A DNA stretch of 64,000 nt from Subtercola boreus (GCF_003399645.1 NZ_NBXD01000026.1:59965-123964); one strand, 5' to 3'. Positions 25,922 through 35,286 are shown, counted from the first letter of the stretch. Made by a program: numbers and translations. Notes: generated by a model not told the origin, from the sequence alone.

Positions 25922-25964
25922 GGTGATCTCGCCCCGTATCGGCCGCCCGAGGGCCTTCCCTTAA

Positions 25965-26750
25965 CTAAAAGCCCTGCCATGACGGCTTGTGAGCATACGC
26001 GTACCGGTAGTACTCGACGTGGCGGAGCGCTGATGCAGCGGCCTCATCCGCAATCACGGTAACGCGGGGGTGTAGCTGGATCGCTGAGCCGGGGTTCGAG
26101 GCGGACACCGGCCCTTCGACCGCGCCGGCCAGTGCCTCCGCCTTGCCTTCCCCGAAAGCGAGGAGCACAAGGTGGCCCGCGCGGAGGATGGTGGCCAGAC
26201 CCTGGGTGATGCAGTGCATCGGAACGTCGTCCTGATCGTCGAAGAAGCGGGCGTTGTCTCTGCGTGTCTGCTCACTCAGGGTCTTAACGCGGGTGAGGGA
26301 GGCGAATGATGAGCCCGGTTCGTTGAAGCCGATATGCCCGTCGGTTCCGATACCGAGGAGCTGCACGTCGATTCCACCCGCGTCGGCGATGGATCCTTCG
26401 TAGTCCGCCCCGGCGTGCTCGATACCAGCCAACGCGCCGTCGGGCACGTGGATCTGCGAGGGATTGAGCCCTACGGGCACGACGACGTCGCGAGTGATCA
26501 CGGAACGATAGGACTCTGGATGGTCGTGGGGAAGTCCGACGTACTCATCGAGGGCGAACCCGCGAACGTGCGACACGTCGAGCGAGCGCTCTTTCACCTG
26601 CTGTGCGAGCCGGCGATAGGTGGAAAGCGGTGTCGACCCGGTCGCAAGACCGAGAACAGCCTCCGGTCTGCGTCTGATGGTGTCGAGGATGATGTGGGCT
26701 GCCAAGTCGCCGGCGGCTTCTTGATCAGAGACGACGACGACTTCCGCCAT
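25965..26750 (-). CDS. nagB: Glucosamine-6-phosphate deaminase NagB
   Basis: A 261-residue enzyme converting glucosamine-6-phosphate to fructose-6-phosphate and ammonia. The signatures G-L-A-T-G-S-T-P (34-41), L-D-E-Y-V-G-L with the catalytic Asp near 68, and G-I-G-T-D-G-H-I-G-F-N-E-P-G (131-144) are all intact. Last gene of the minus-strand amino-sugar operon, it starts within the 3' end of nanE (26-base overlap). It ends 43 bases from the convergent ROK gene. Confidence 0.95.
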   Translation of the reverse strand: MAEVVVVSDQEAAGDLAAHIILDTIRRRPEAVLGLATGSTPLSTYRRLAQQVKERSLDVSHVRGFALDEYVGLPHDHPESYRSVITRDVVVPVGLNPSQIHVPDGALAGIEHAGADYEGSIADAGGIDVQLLGIGTDGHIGFNEPGSSFASLTRVKTLSEQTRRDNARFFDDQDDVPMHCITQGLATILRAGHLVLLAFGEGKAEALAGAVEGPVSASNPGSAIQLHPRVTVIADEAAASALRHVEYYRYAYAHKPSWQGF

Positions 26751-27456
26751 GGCTGCTCCTTCGTGATTGGTGGGTGCTGGCCTCTGCTATCGCGTGGGCA
26801 AACCGGGCGGCCGTATACACGGGGTTGGTGATGGCAGTACCGACGACCACGGCCCAGGCCCCTGCGAGGATCGCCGCAGACGCGTCATCCCGTGTCCAGA
26901 TCCGCCCCTCAGCGATGACGGGAACGTCGACGCGGGAAGCTAGAGCATGAACGAGGTCGATGCTCGGCTCGTCAGGCACGGTACCTCCCGTGTACCCGGC
27001 CAGCGTGGTGCCGATGACGTCGGCCCGCGCGTCTTCGGCGTACATGGCGGACTCCACACCGTCGGTGTCCGCCATGACCGGAAGTCCGAGTTCGTCGTGG
27101 ATCCGTGCGATCTGGTCGCGGAGACTTCGCCCGTCGGGGCGCGGCCTCGCTGTTCCGTCGAGCGCAATCATGTCCGCACCACTTTCTGCCAAGAGGGCAG
27201 CCTCCTTGAAGGTGGGGGTGATGAAGACACCGCCCCCGGGAGGTTGCACTGTCTTCAGGATCCCGATGATGGGGAGAGTCACGGTCTGGCGGATGAGCGA
27301 GACCGTTTCGACGCCGTCTGCGCGAATGCCTCGCGCTCCACCCTGCTCGGCAGCGAGTGCCATGCGGGCGAGAAAGGAGGGATCGCGAAGAGGGCTGTCG
27401 GCCGGGGCCTGGCAGGAGACGATGAGCGAGTGGGCGAAGTCGGGGAGGTGGATCAT
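26725..27456 (-). CDS. nanE: N-acetylmannosamine-6-phosphate 2-epimerase NanE
   Basis: A 243-residue TIM-barrel epimerase converting ManNAc-6-P to GlcNAc-6-P. It shows S-C-Q-A near residue 14, G-A-x-G-I-R-A (42-47), P-I-I-G-I-L-K, D-M-I-A-L-D-G-T and the closing V-I-A-E-G-R-I-W plus A-V-V-V-G-T-A-I-T phosphate site. It is positioned between the Gfo/Idh gene and nagB, consistent with sialic acid or ManNAc use. The deacetylase NagA, needed between NanE and NagB, is not in the window. Confidence 0.94.
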   Translation of the reverse strand: MIHLPDFAHSLIVSCQAPADSPLRDPSFLARMALAAEQGGARGIRADGVETVSLIRQTVTLPIIGILKTVQPPGGGVFITPTFKEAALLAESGADMIALDGTARPRPDGRSLRDQIARIHDELGLPVMADTDGVESAMYAEDARADVIGTTLAGYTGGTVPDEPSIDLVHALASRVDVPVIAEGRIWTRDDASAAILAGAWAVVVGTAITNPVYTAARFAHAIAEASTHQSRRSSHGGSRRRL

Positions 27457-27509
27457 GCTCGCGGGACGCCTTTCAGTTGTGGTGGTGACGATGGTGGGCC
27501 GCCCGATGG

Positions 27510-28499
27510 TCAGTAGGTGATGGTCTCGGTCCCACCGGATTCGATTGAGCGGTCGATCGCTGCAGCCACGCGCACAGCGTCGGCGGCGTCACGCATGGTG
27601 ACGGGTACGGCGATCTCACCTCGCACGGCGCGGACGAAAGCCCAGATCTCTTCATACAACATGCCTTGCGGAGCGCCGTAGATCGGGGCTCCGGGCACGG
27701 GGTAGCTGAGTTTCTCGGAGAAGGTGGAGATGCCGAAATCGTGCACGTCGATGACGACCTCGCCGCGCTCGCCCACGAGACGGAGACGCGCGTCGATGTC
27801 TGTCGGGTACCCCTCGGGGAGCGCCCACGCGGCCTCGAGAGCGACGATTCCGCCGCCGGCGAGTCGGAGATTCGCAACGATCGCAGCTGCCTGCTTACCG
27901 TCGGCGGTCGTCTGGCCTGAGGAGAAGGCCTGCACGGCGACGACTTTCTCTCCGGCGATCCAGGTGAGGGCATCGATGTCGTGGATTCCGAGGAAGAACG
28001 TGACAGAGGTACGGCCGTTGACCCGGTTGGCGACGGAGACCTTGTTGTTCCGTCGAACGTAACCGTGGATGACGGGCCCGATCGAGCCGCTTTCCACGAG
28101 GGCTTTGGCCTTGAGGTACCGGGTTTCGAAGCGGAGCGTGTGGCCGGGCATCACGACGAGGTTGCTCGCTTCCGAGCGGGCGACGAGGTCGTCGGCTTCG
28201 ACGATGTCGGTCGAGATGGGCTTCTCCAGCAGCAGGTGAACATCGGCATCCATGACGGCCACGGCGTCGGCGTAGTGCAGATGGTCGGGAGTGCAGAGGC
28301 TGACGGCGTCTACGAGACCTGCGGCGAGGAGTGCCTCAGCAGATCCGAACGCTTCGCATCCGATGCCGGTTGCGAGCTCTGCGGCGAGAGAGAGGTTGAA
28401 GTCGGCGACGGCGGTAATCTCGACGCCGTGAAGGTGGCGGTAGATCTCGAGGTGTTCGCGGCCGATGGCTCCAAGGCCGATGATTCCTACACGCAGCAT
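27510..28499 (-). CDS. Gfo/Idh/MocA-family oxidoreductase
   Basis: A 329-residue NAD(P)-dependent sugar oxidoreductase. The Rossmann start G-L-G-A-I-G-R-E-H is at 8-16 and the family E-K-P-I motif is near residue 92 (L-L-L-E-K-P-I-S-T-D). The C-terminal half is the Gfo/Idh alpha-beta domain with D-I-D-A-L near 183. ATG 28499 has GGAGAACA upstream. It is in the ABC-permease/NanE/NagB operon and probably oxidises or epimerises a sugar from the same import route. The precise reaction is not assignable. Confidence 0.9.
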   Translation of the reverse strand: MLRVGIIGLGAIGREHLEIYRHLHGVEITAVADFNLSLAAELATGIGCEAFGSAEALLAAGLVDAVSLCTPDHLHYADAVAVMDADVHLLLEKPISTDIVEADDLVARSEASNLVVMPGHTLRFETRYLKAKALVESGSIGPVIHGYVRRNNKVSVANRVNGRTSVTFFLGIHDIDALTWIAGEKVVAVQAFSSGQTTADGKQAAAIVANLRLAGGGIVALEAAWALPEGYPTDIDARLRLVGERGEVVIDVHDFGISTFSEKLSYPVPGAPIYGAPQGMLYEEIWAFVRAVRGEIAVPVTMRDAADAVRVAAAIDRSIESGGTETITY

Positions 28500-28545
28500 G
28501 CTTGTTCTCCTGTTCGATTGGTTTCGTCTGTGGGTTCTCGCTTGG

Positions 28546-29376
28546 TCACTTCACGCCTCCGAAGGACAGGCCGCGAGCCATGTGCTTTCGAACGACGATG
28601 GCGAAGATGACGATCGGGAGGGCGCCGATGACGCCGGCAGCAGTGAGGCGCGCCCAGTTCGTTCCGAAGAAACTGAGGAAGCCGGCAATCGTTACGGGCA
28701 CGGTCTGACTGTCACCATTGGTGAGCACAAGGGCGTAGAGGAACTCGTTCCAGGATTGGATGAGCGCAAGGACGAACGTCGCAGCCATCGCGCCCCACAC
28801 GTTGGGGAGAATCGTCGACAGCAACGCCCGCCATTCTCCGAGACCGTCGATGAGGGCGGCCTCCCGTATCTCGCGAGGGAAATTGACGAGGAATGACCGG
28901 AAGATCAGAACGGCGAGCAGGATCGCGTAGAAGGTGTGGATGATCGTCAGCCCGAACGCGTTACCTGTCAGTCCCACACCGAACAGGGCACGGTAGAACG
29001 GCGTGAGGCTCAGTACCGGTGGAACGATGGTGAGCAGCAGGATCGCCAGCGTGGCCCGGGATGAACCGGTGCTCTCCGGTGGCCAGATCTGGGTGGTGAG
29101 GTAGGCCAGCGGCAGCCCGGCGGTGATTCCGAGGATGGCGGAGGCGCAACCGACGGCGGTGCTTATCAACATGGACTGTCCCATGCCGCCGTCGACCCAG
29201 GCGTTCACGTAGTTCTCGAACTGCGGGATGAAGAACCAGACGGGAGTCGGGCTGAAGGCGTCGACGTCGCTTTTCAGCGAGGTGCTGACCAGCCAGATGA
29301 TCGGAGCGATGCACCACAGCACGAAGATGTAGACAACAATGCTGCGGACGGCTACGGCGGCGGGACGGCGTTTCAT
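28546..29376 (-). CDS. Carbohydrate ABC transporter permease (MalG-type)
   Basis: A 276-residue inner-membrane permease with about six hydrophobic segments and the EAA motif E-A-A-L-I-D-G-L-G near residue 190, typical of MalG-type subunits. The start ATG at 29376 overlaps the stop of the upstream permease by 4 bases. It pairs with that permease and the lipoprotein at 30418. No ATPase gene is in the operon, so a shared MsiK-like ATPase elsewhere is expected. Confidence 0.93.
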   Translation of the reverse strand: MKRRPAAVAVRSIVVYIFVLWCIAPIIWLVSTSLKSDVDAFSPTPVWFFIPQFENYVNAWVDGGMGQSMLISTAVGCASAILGITAGLPLAYLTTQIWPPESTGSSRATLAILLLTIVPPVLSLTPFYRALFGVGLTGNAFGLTIIHTFYAILLAVLIFRSFLVNFPREIREAALIDGLGEWRALLSTILPNVWGAMAATFVLALIQSWNEFLYALVLTNGDSQTVPVTIAGFLSFFGTNWARLTAAGVIGALPIVIFAIVVRKHMARGLSFGGVK

Positions 29377-30332
29377 CCTCGGCTCCTTCGGATGCGCAGG
29401 CCCATGAGGCGACCGGCTGTGGGGAAGATCAGGATCAGGAGCGCCACCGAGACGATCAGCCCCAGGGTGGTCGAGTATCCGATGTCGAAAGTCTGGAATC
29501 CGGTCCTGTAGACGTAGTTGCTGATTGTGAGGGTCGAGGTTCCCGGGCCGCCCTGCGTCATGGTGTTCACCAGAGCGAACGTCTTCACGGCGTCGATGAT
29601 GCGCAGCAGCAGAACGACCGCGAGAACCGGGCCGAGCATCGGCAGGGTGACGTTCTTCAGCAGCCCGAACCCGCGAGCTCCGTCGAGTTCGGCAGCTTCG
29701 AACGGTGACGGGTCGAGAGACTCCAGCCCGGCGAGCACGATGATGACCACAAACGGTGTGTTCTGCCAGATCTCGACCATGATGATGGCGGGAAGTGCTG
29801 TCGCAGGGTCCGACAGGAACGCGTGGTCGTTGCCGAGGCCGACAACTCCCAGTAGGTAGTTCACAAACCCGGAGGTCGGGTCGAGCAGCAGTCGCCACAT
29901 GAGGCCCGCGACGACGGGGGTGAGCACCATGGGGATCAGGATGACGGCCCGGATGACACCCTTGCCGGGTATGCGGCCGTTCAGCAACAGTGCGATGCCG
30001 ACCCCGATGATCATCTCCAGTCCGACACCGGCGACAACGTAGGTCAGTGTGACCCGGATGGAACCGAGAAGGTCGGGGTCGCTGAAGGCGCGGGTGAAGT
30101 TGCCCCACCCGATGAACTTGTCGGCGGAACCCGGCCGGGTGAGATTCTCGGCGTGGGTCACGAGGTCGATACCCTGCACCACGATGATCGCGAGGAGGGG
30201 TACGACGACGACGGCCGCCGGGAGAGCGAGGGAGAGCCTGGCGAAGAAGTTCCGTTTCGAGATGCGACGTCGCGGAGAAGAACTCGGCTTCTCCGCCCGT
30301 CTCGCGGGGGCGCGTACAGCGGTGGCGGTCAT
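29373..30332 (-). CDS. Carbohydrate ABC transporter permease (MalF-type)
   Basis: A 319-residue permease. A basic N-terminus is followed by six hydrophobic segments and an EAA-like loop E-A-A-E-L-D-G-A-R-G near residue 210. ATG 30332 follows AAGGAGA. An in-frame extension to 30380 lacks a ribosome site. It forms the heteromeric channel with the MalG-type partner. Confidence 0.93.
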   Translation of the reverse strand: MTATAVRAPARRAEKPSSSPRRRISKRNFFARLSLALPAAVVVVPLLAIIVVQGIDLVTHAENLTRPGSADKFIGWGNFTRAFSDPDLLGSIRVTLTYVVAGVGLEMIIGVGIALLLNGRIPGKGVIRAVILIPMVLTPVVAGLMWRLLLDPTSGFVNYLLGVVGLGNDHAFLSDPATALPAIIMVEIWQNTPFVVIIVLAGLESLDPSPFEAAELDGARGFGLLKNVTLPMLGPVLAVVLLLRIIDAVKTFALVNTMTQGGPGTSTLTISNYVYRTGFQTFDIGYSTTLGLIVSVALLILIFPTAGRLMGLRIRRSRG

Positions 30333-30417
30333 GGAATCTCCTTCGGAGTCGGTGGAACGGCGGGTCGCTGGCACTGGCACTGGATGTCGGTACCAGCGAC
30401 CCGCCGTTCGAATCGTG

Positions 30418-31749
30418 CTACTGGGGCAGTTGCTCTTCGAGGGACTTCTGCGCCTGGTTGAGCGCCGAGTCTGCAGACTGCTCTCCCGCTAGGGTCTGCG
30501 AGAGCGCTTGCCCCACTGCGGTGATGATGGTGTTGGCATCCTGACCGGCCGGGAGGTAGTCCGGGTTGCCGGTTTTCAGCTGCCCGAGAACGGCCTCTTG
30601 AAAGGCGCCGTATTTCTGGGCGTACTCGGGGCCGTCGAGAACGGAGTTAGCGGTGACGCCCACCGCTTCTCCTGCCTGTACGGCCTTGGCCTGCACATCG
30701 GGGCTGGTGGCCCACGCCATGAACTTGTACGCAGCGGTCTTGTTCTTCGAGTAGGAACTGAGGTAAAGCGCGTGCACGTTCAGCGAGTTGTCTGTATTGC
30801 CGGTGGCAGGCGGGTTGTCGATTGCGTACGGGATGGGGGCGTATCCGACCTTGCCGGCGATGGTGGACGCGGAGGTGTCCTCATTGTAGGGGCCGTTGGC
30901 TGTCGCATCGATGGTCATCGCCGCTTTGCCCTGCGTAAACGCGATACGGTTCTGCTCCCAGTCGAAGTTTCCCACTCCTGCGGGTCCGTACTGCGTGAGC
31001 AGGTCGGACCAGAAGCTCGCCGCATTGATGGACTCGGGCGAGTTGACGTCGATCTTTCCGTCGGTGTTGTAGAAGCTGCCGCCGAATGCGCGGAGGAAAC
31101 CGGCCCAGGGGTAGACGCTCTGGATACCGGCCGCGCCTCGCAGGGTGATGCCCGCGACGCTGCCGCCCGACTTCTCCTGGATGATCGCGGCATCCGCTTT
31201 GAGCTCATCCATGGTTGTGGGGGGACCGGCGATTCCGTACTGCTCGAACAGATCCTTGCGATACATCAGCCAGGTGCTCTCGCCATATACGGGGAGGCCG
31301 AACGTCGCTCCGTCTTTCTGCATCGGTGAGATGTAGGGAGCATAGAAGTCGCTGAAGGTGGAGAAGTCCTTGCCACTATCCTGAAGCGACGTCAGGTCAT
31401 CGACGTACTTCGACTGGTAGTAGCCGGTGCCGTAGGTGTTGTCGGTGAAGACGACGTCGTAGGCATCGGATTTCTGGCTGAAGTTCAGAAGGACTTTCGA
31501 GGCCTGGTCGCTGTAGGGGACTGTGTCGATCTTGACGGTGATTCCGGTTTCCTTCTCGAACTCGGGAAGAAGAGCCTTCCAGTTGTCGGTGTAGGAGATG
31601 TCCTCAGCCAGCACGTGGACGGTGCCGCCCGATCCGCTGTCGGAGGACGTGTTCGAGGTGGAACTGCAGGCGGCCAGCGAAATGCTTAGTGCGCTCAGGC
31701 CGACGCCCGCGACGATGCGACGCGCGACCTGTTTCGATGTAGTGCTCAT
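30418..31749 (-). CDS. Carbohydrate ABC transporter substrate-binding lipoprotein
   Basis: A 443-residue extracellular solute-binding protein (family 1). The signal peptide ends S-I-S-L-A-A-C-S with the lipid Cys near residue 28, followed by a Ser/Thr/Gly linker. The mature part has W-K-A-L-L-P-E-F-E-K-E-T-G-I-T-V, the common opening of sugar-binding proteins. It is the first gene of the six-gene minus operon (binding protein, two permeases, Gfo/Idh, nanE, nagB), so an amino sugar such as GlcNAc, ManNAc or a chitin/sialic fragment is the likely cargo. AAGGAG lies before the start. Confidence 0.92.
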   Translation of the reverse strand: MSTTSKQVARRIVAGVGLSALSISLAACSSTSNTSSDSGSGGTVHVLAEDISYTDNWKALLPEFEKETGITVKIDTVPYSDQASKVLLNFSQKSDAYDVVFTDNTYGTGYYQSKYVDDLTSLQDSGKDFSTFSDFYAPYISPMQKDGATFGLPVYGESTWLMYRKDLFEQYGIAGPPTTMDELKADAAIIQEKSGGSVAGITLRGAAGIQSVYPWAGFLRAFGGSFYNTDGKIDVNSPESINAASFWSDLLTQYGPAGVGNFDWEQNRIAFTQGKAAMTIDATANGPYNEDTSASTIAGKVGYAPIPYAIDNPPATGNTDNSLNVHALYLSSYSKNKTAAYKFMAWATSPDVQAKAVQAGEAVGVTANSVLDGPEYAQKYGAFQEAVLGQLKTGNPDYLPAGQDANTIITAVGQALSQTLAGEQSADSALNQAQKSLEEQLPQ

Positions 31750-31785
31750 GGTGCTCCTTGGGTGGGATGGTGCCGGCGAGGAGAT

Positions 31786-31825
31786 AACCCTAGGGTTTTA
31801 CTGGTTCACTAGGGTTGGGTAGAAT
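31786..31825 (+). promoter_or_regulatory. Promoter with paired operator half-sites
   Basis: TTTACT (31797-31802) and TAGAAT (31820-31825) with 17-bp spacing form a plausible promoter for the BadF-type kinase. CTAGGGTT occurs at 31790-31797 and again at 31809-31816, 19 bases apart, and the first copy is half of the palindrome AACCCTAGGGTT (31786-31797). The position fits a repressor acting on both divergent operons. Confidence 0.55.
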
Positions 31826-31892
31826 GTAGCACCAGGGACGACACCCTGCAATATTCAGCAGATAACGAACTGGACTTCACGAAAGGGGCGAG

Positions 31893-32816
31893 ATGCGTAC
31901 CATCGCGGTGGACATTGGACAGACGCAGTCCCGGGCCCGGGTAACTGATAGTGAGACAAGCTTCGAGCGCGCCTACCCCGGCTTCGTTTACGGCTCGGAT
32001 CTGGCCGAATTTATCGCGTCGACGATTGTGCAGATCGCTCGTTCGGAGTCACTCGGCCCGGTCGAAGTTGTTGCAGTCGGGGCGACCGGTCTGTACGGCT
32101 CAGCTCCGCAAGCATCAGATCTGATTTCCCGAATTGCCCCTCACCTCACGATGTCGCGCCTGCTCCTCGCCGACGACGCTGTCCCCGCGCTCCTCGGAGC
32201 ATTTTCCGGGGCGGAGGGTGTCGCCGTTGCCGCTGGGACTGGCACCGTCGGCCTCGGTTACGGGCCGACAGGTGCTGCGAGAGTCGATGGTGCTGGATCG
32301 ATGATCGGCGACAACGGCTCAGGTTGGTGGATCGGGCGGGCGGGTATCATCGCGGCGCTGAGCGCCCATGATGGGCGTGCTGGAGGGTCCCATCTGCTTT
32401 TGGCAGCTCTGGAGGAACGCTTCGGCAATGCAGACGACTTTCCGCGACTCATCTCGGCCCAAGGGTCTCCCGTCGCCACCGTCGCCACCTTCGCGGAACA
32501 GGTGTCCCTTGCGGCCCGTCGCGGCGACAGCGTGGCTCAGCAGATTTGGGTCGAGGCGGCCCGCCATTTGGGGAACGTCGTCTTGGCCTCAGCGACACGC
32601 GCCGGCCTGAGCGACGGGTTTCAGTGGACCATCCTTGGCGGGGTGGGCAGATCCCAAGACCTACTGGAGCCCTTTCTGTCCGAGCGAATAGCCGTCCGAT
32701 TCCGGCACGCCGTGCACGTACAACCCCAGGGCTCCGTCTTGGACGGCGTTGCGGTGCTGCAGAGACTTGACCCAATTACTCCCTTCGGCCGCATGGTGAC
32801 GGAATGGCATGAGTAG
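31893..32816 (+). CDS. BadF/BadG-type ATPase, probable N-acetylglucosamine kinase
   Basis: A 307-residue actin-fold kinase. Phosphate-1 loop D-I-G-Q-T-Q-S-R is at 6-13, phosphate-2 region A-A-G-T-G-T-V-G-L-G at about 116-125, and G-G-V-G-R-S-Q near 257. The family includes GlcNAc kinases, and divergence from the amino-sugar importer supports such a role. ATG 31893 follows AAAGGGGCGAG. It is followed 71 bases later by the GntR regulator in the same direction. Confidence 0.85.
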   Translation: MRTIAVDIGQTQSRARVTDSETSFERAYPGFVYGSDLAEFIASTIVQIARSESLGPVEVVAVGATGLYGSAPQASDLISRIAPHLTMSRLLLADDAVPALLGAFSGAEGVAVAAGTGTVGLGYGPTGAARVDGAGSMIGDNGSGWWIGRAGIIAALSAHDGRAGGSHLLLAALEERFGNADDFPRLISAQGSPVATVATFAEQVSLAARRGDSVAQQIWVEAARHLGNVVLASATRAGLSDGFQWTILGGVGRSQDLLEPFLSERIAVRFRHAVHVQPQGSVLDGVAVLQRLDPITPFGRMVTEWHE

Positions 32817-32887
32817 CATGCAGATGCGGCATCGATCACCAGCGCGCATGCCTCGTACAGCTGCGGAATGGAAGATGGACACAGTTG

Positions 32888-33577
32888 ATGGTTAAGTACG
32901 AAAGCGTCCTAAAAGACCTGTCCGTGTCGATCGCCACGATGCGTCCCGGAGACCAGCTCCCAACCGAACGACAACTCGCCGCCCAGTACGGCGTTTCCAA
33001 CATGACCGTTCGCCGGGCGTTGGACGTTCTTTCCAGTAGCAAAAGAATCGTCGGCATAAGAGGGCGCGGAACATTCGTCGCCCAGCCCACCGTCACCAAG
33101 CAGATGACACTTGCGTCCTTCACCTCGTCGATGCTCGAGGCGGGCATGACCGCTCGAGCCCAAGTCCTCGCCATGGAGCTCAAACCAGCCGACGACAAGG
33201 CACGCGAAATGCTGGGTCTCGATGAGGGAGCTCAGATCATCACCATCGACCGTCTGCGGTTCGGCGACGACACACCCTTATGCATCGACCGGTCGATGCT
33301 GCCAGCGGAACGATTCCCAGGACTGTTGGGAAACGATCTCAGTGGATCTCTCTACGAGGTGCTCTACCGCCGCTACAACGTCGAACTCTCGCGAGCGGAA
33401 TCGCGGGTGTCCGCCGTTCTTCCGTCCCACGAAGACGCTCAGCTGTTGCGCATTCCACTCACCACACCGTGCCTCCGAGTAATCAGCCAAGGCAGCACAA
33501 TCGACGAAGCTGTCGTCGAGAACACCGTTTCGCTCTACAGAGGAGATCTCTACGAACTCCTCATTGGCCGAAACTAA
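32888..33577 (+). CDS. GntR/HutC-family regulator with UTRA domain
   Basis: A 229-residue regulator similar in layout to NagR. The winged helix (P-T-E-R-Q-L-A-A-Q-Y-G-V-S-N-M-T-V-R-R-A-L) is followed by a UTRA effector domain with the R-x-R-F and R-S-x-x-P type features (I-D-R-L-R-F, I-D-R-S-M-L-P). TTG 32885 and ATG 32888 are adjacent and ATG is preferred. It probably represses the amino-sugar importer operon and kinase through the sites at 31786-31825, with a phosphorylated amino sugar as inducer (inferred). Confidence 0.9.
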   Translation: MVKYESVLKDLSVSIATMRPGDQLPTERQLAAQYGVSNMTVRRALDVLSSSKRIVGIRGRGTFVAQPTVTKQMTLASFTSSMLEAGMTARAQVLAMELKPADDKAREMLGLDEGAQIITIDRLRFGDDTPLCIDRSMLPAERFPGLLGNDLSGSLYEVLYRRYNVELSRAESRVSAVLPSHEDAQLLRIPLTTPCLRVISQGSTIDEAVVENTVSLYRGDLYELLIGRN

Positions 33578-33740
33578 ACAGCTGCGATGCTGTAAACGGG
33601 ACCCGATGGCAACCGGGAAGATGAGACGTCCCATCAACCTCACTCCGTTTGGGTGAGGGCCCGCCGACGACGGCCAACACGATGCTCCCCCACTCCCCGA
33701 CAACGCGCTACGTGGGTTTGTGAGACAGTCGCGAAAGCCG

Positions 33741-35162
33741 CTAGGAAAAGCGTTCGGGGCGGAGAGCGTCAACCGTCGCCACGACCGGAGAGACGCTCTC
33801 GGCCGCGGCCGCAGATGCACGCGTGCGGCGGCGGGTCTCCGCGCGAAGGCCGATGAACGCTCCTCCAACGACAAGCACGGGCACGGTCAGCGCCGCGAAC
33901 AGGGCCGGCAGGGTGAACCCGGCGGCGATGAGCAGACCGCCCGCGAGGCCGCTGGCGACGGATCCGATCCGACCCATGAAGCTCGACGCGCCGACGCCGG
34001 TCGCACGAGCCCTGTCGGGGTAGGCGATCGTCCCGATCGCGTTGGTGATCGTCGGAAGGGACGCTGCGCCGATGGCCGTCACGAGCAGAACGACCATCAG
34101 GCCGGCGAAACCGAGGTTGCAGGTGACGACCACGGCGAGCCCGGCGATCGTCCAGACCGCGGCGATGACCCCGGTCAGGAACCGGTCGAGACGTTTGAGC
34201 ACGAACGAGACGCTGATCTGACCCGCGAGGCTCCCCCACCCCCACATCGCCATGATGAGCCCGCTCTGGGCGGTGTCGAGACCGGGCCCACCGGGCTGGG
34301 GCCGCTGCAGCAGGATGGGCATGTACTGGAGCACGACGATGATGAGGCCCTGGGTGATGAAGGCGAGCAACCAGATCAGGCCGGTCGTCAATACGAGAGT
34401 GCGGGAGAGCACGGTGGCGAAGGGCGTCTTCTCGAGACGAGGGTCGGCCGCTGCCCGGCTGAGGTCCACATCGGAGCTGTCTCCCCCGACGACGGCGAGT
34501 GAGCGGCGAACCTCTGGCTCGGGTCGGCCGCGCTTCAGCAGGGTCACCGGCGGTTCGGCTACAAGTCTCAGATAGAAGGGCACGACGAGCACCGGAAGGA
34601 GACCGGCGACGATGACCATCGTCTGCCAGCCGAACGACGGGATGAGCGTGGCCGCGAGGTAGGCGCCCACGATGGTTCCGAGCGCTACCCCCGAGAAGGT
34701 GAGGGCGACCATCTGGGCACGCCGGGCAGCGGGTGCCCAGTCGGCGACGATCGTCATCGCGACGGGGGTGACGGCGCCGAGCCCGAGGCACGAGAGGATT
34801 CGCACGACGATGAACACGTCGATGCTGCTGCTCAGGCCGAGTGCCGCGGTGCCGAGGGTGAAGATCAGGAATCCGGCGATCAGTACGGGCTTCCGGCCCC
34901 ATCGGTCGGCGATCGGCCCCGACACGATCGCTCCGACAGCCATGGCGAGGATGCCCACCGTCACGGTGAGCGTTACCTGCCCGATCGTCACACCCCACTC
35001 CGCTATCAACCGGGGGAAGACGAGACCGACGATCGCGACATCCATGCCGTCGGCGACCAGCACGAGAAATGTGAGGAAGAAGATGATCCGTTGGCGCCGA
35101 CTGAGCGGCGCGTGGTCGAGGAATTGCTGGAGGCTCAATCGGCCTCGATGGTCTGTACGCAT
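33741..35162 (-). CDS. MFS transporter, aromatic acid:H+ symporter type
   Basis: A 473-residue 12-helix transporter. TM1 contains D-G-M-D-V-A-I-V-G, matching the D-G-x-D signature of the AAHS (PcaK-like) family, and the cytoplasmic loop 2-3 has G-P-I-A-D-R-W-G-R-K-P. AAHS proteins import aromatic acids. It is the first gene at the left edge of the catabolic cluster and divergent from a TetR, with a palindrome between them. Shine-Dalgarno GGAGAGGG precedes ATG 35162. Confidence 0.9.
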   Translation of the reverse strand: MRTDHRGRLSLQQFLDHAPLSRRQRIIFFLTFLVLVADGMDVAIVGLVFPRLIAEWGVTIGQVTLTVTVGILAMAVGAIVSGPIADRWGRKPVLIAGFLIFTLGTAALGLSSSIDVFIVVRILSCLGLGAVTPVAMTIVADWAPAARRAQMVALTFSGVALGTIVGAYLAATLIPSFGWQTMVIVAGLLPVLVVPFYLRLVAEPPVTLLKRGRPEPEVRRSLAVVGGDSSDVDLSRAAADPRLEKTPFATVLSRTLVLTTGLIWLLAFITQGLIIVVLQYMPILLQRPQPGGPGLDTAQSGLIMAMWGWGSLAGQISVSFVLKRLDRFLTGVIAAVWTIAGLAVVVTCNLGFAGLMVVLLVTAIGAASLPTITNAIGTIAYPDRARATGVGASSFMGRIGSVASGLAGGLLIAAGFTLPALFAALTVPVLVVGGAFIGLRAETRRRTRASAAAAESVSPVVATVDALRPERFS

Positions 35163-35231
35163 GTGGTGCCCTCTCCATTGTGGGTTCGCTTGCGTCTGCA
35201 GCCTTCGTCAGACGAGACCGCAACGTGCTTA

Positions 35232-35245
35232 ACGGTATATACCGT
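35232..35245. promoter_or_regulatory. Operator between transporter and TetR-1
   Basis: Perfect 14-bp palindrome ACGGTATATACCGT, midway between divergent starts at 35162 and 35287. A likely binding site of the adjacent TetR. Confidence 0.65.
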
Positions 35246-35274
35246 CATAATGTTTTACGCAACGACATGCGCGA

Positions 35275-35280
35275 TAGTCT
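35275..35280 (+). promoter_or_regulatory. -10 element of TetR-1 (leaderless)
   Basis: TAGTCT six bases before ATG 35287, with no Shine-Dalgarno. Confidence 0.55.
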
Positions 35281-35286
35281 TGCCCC

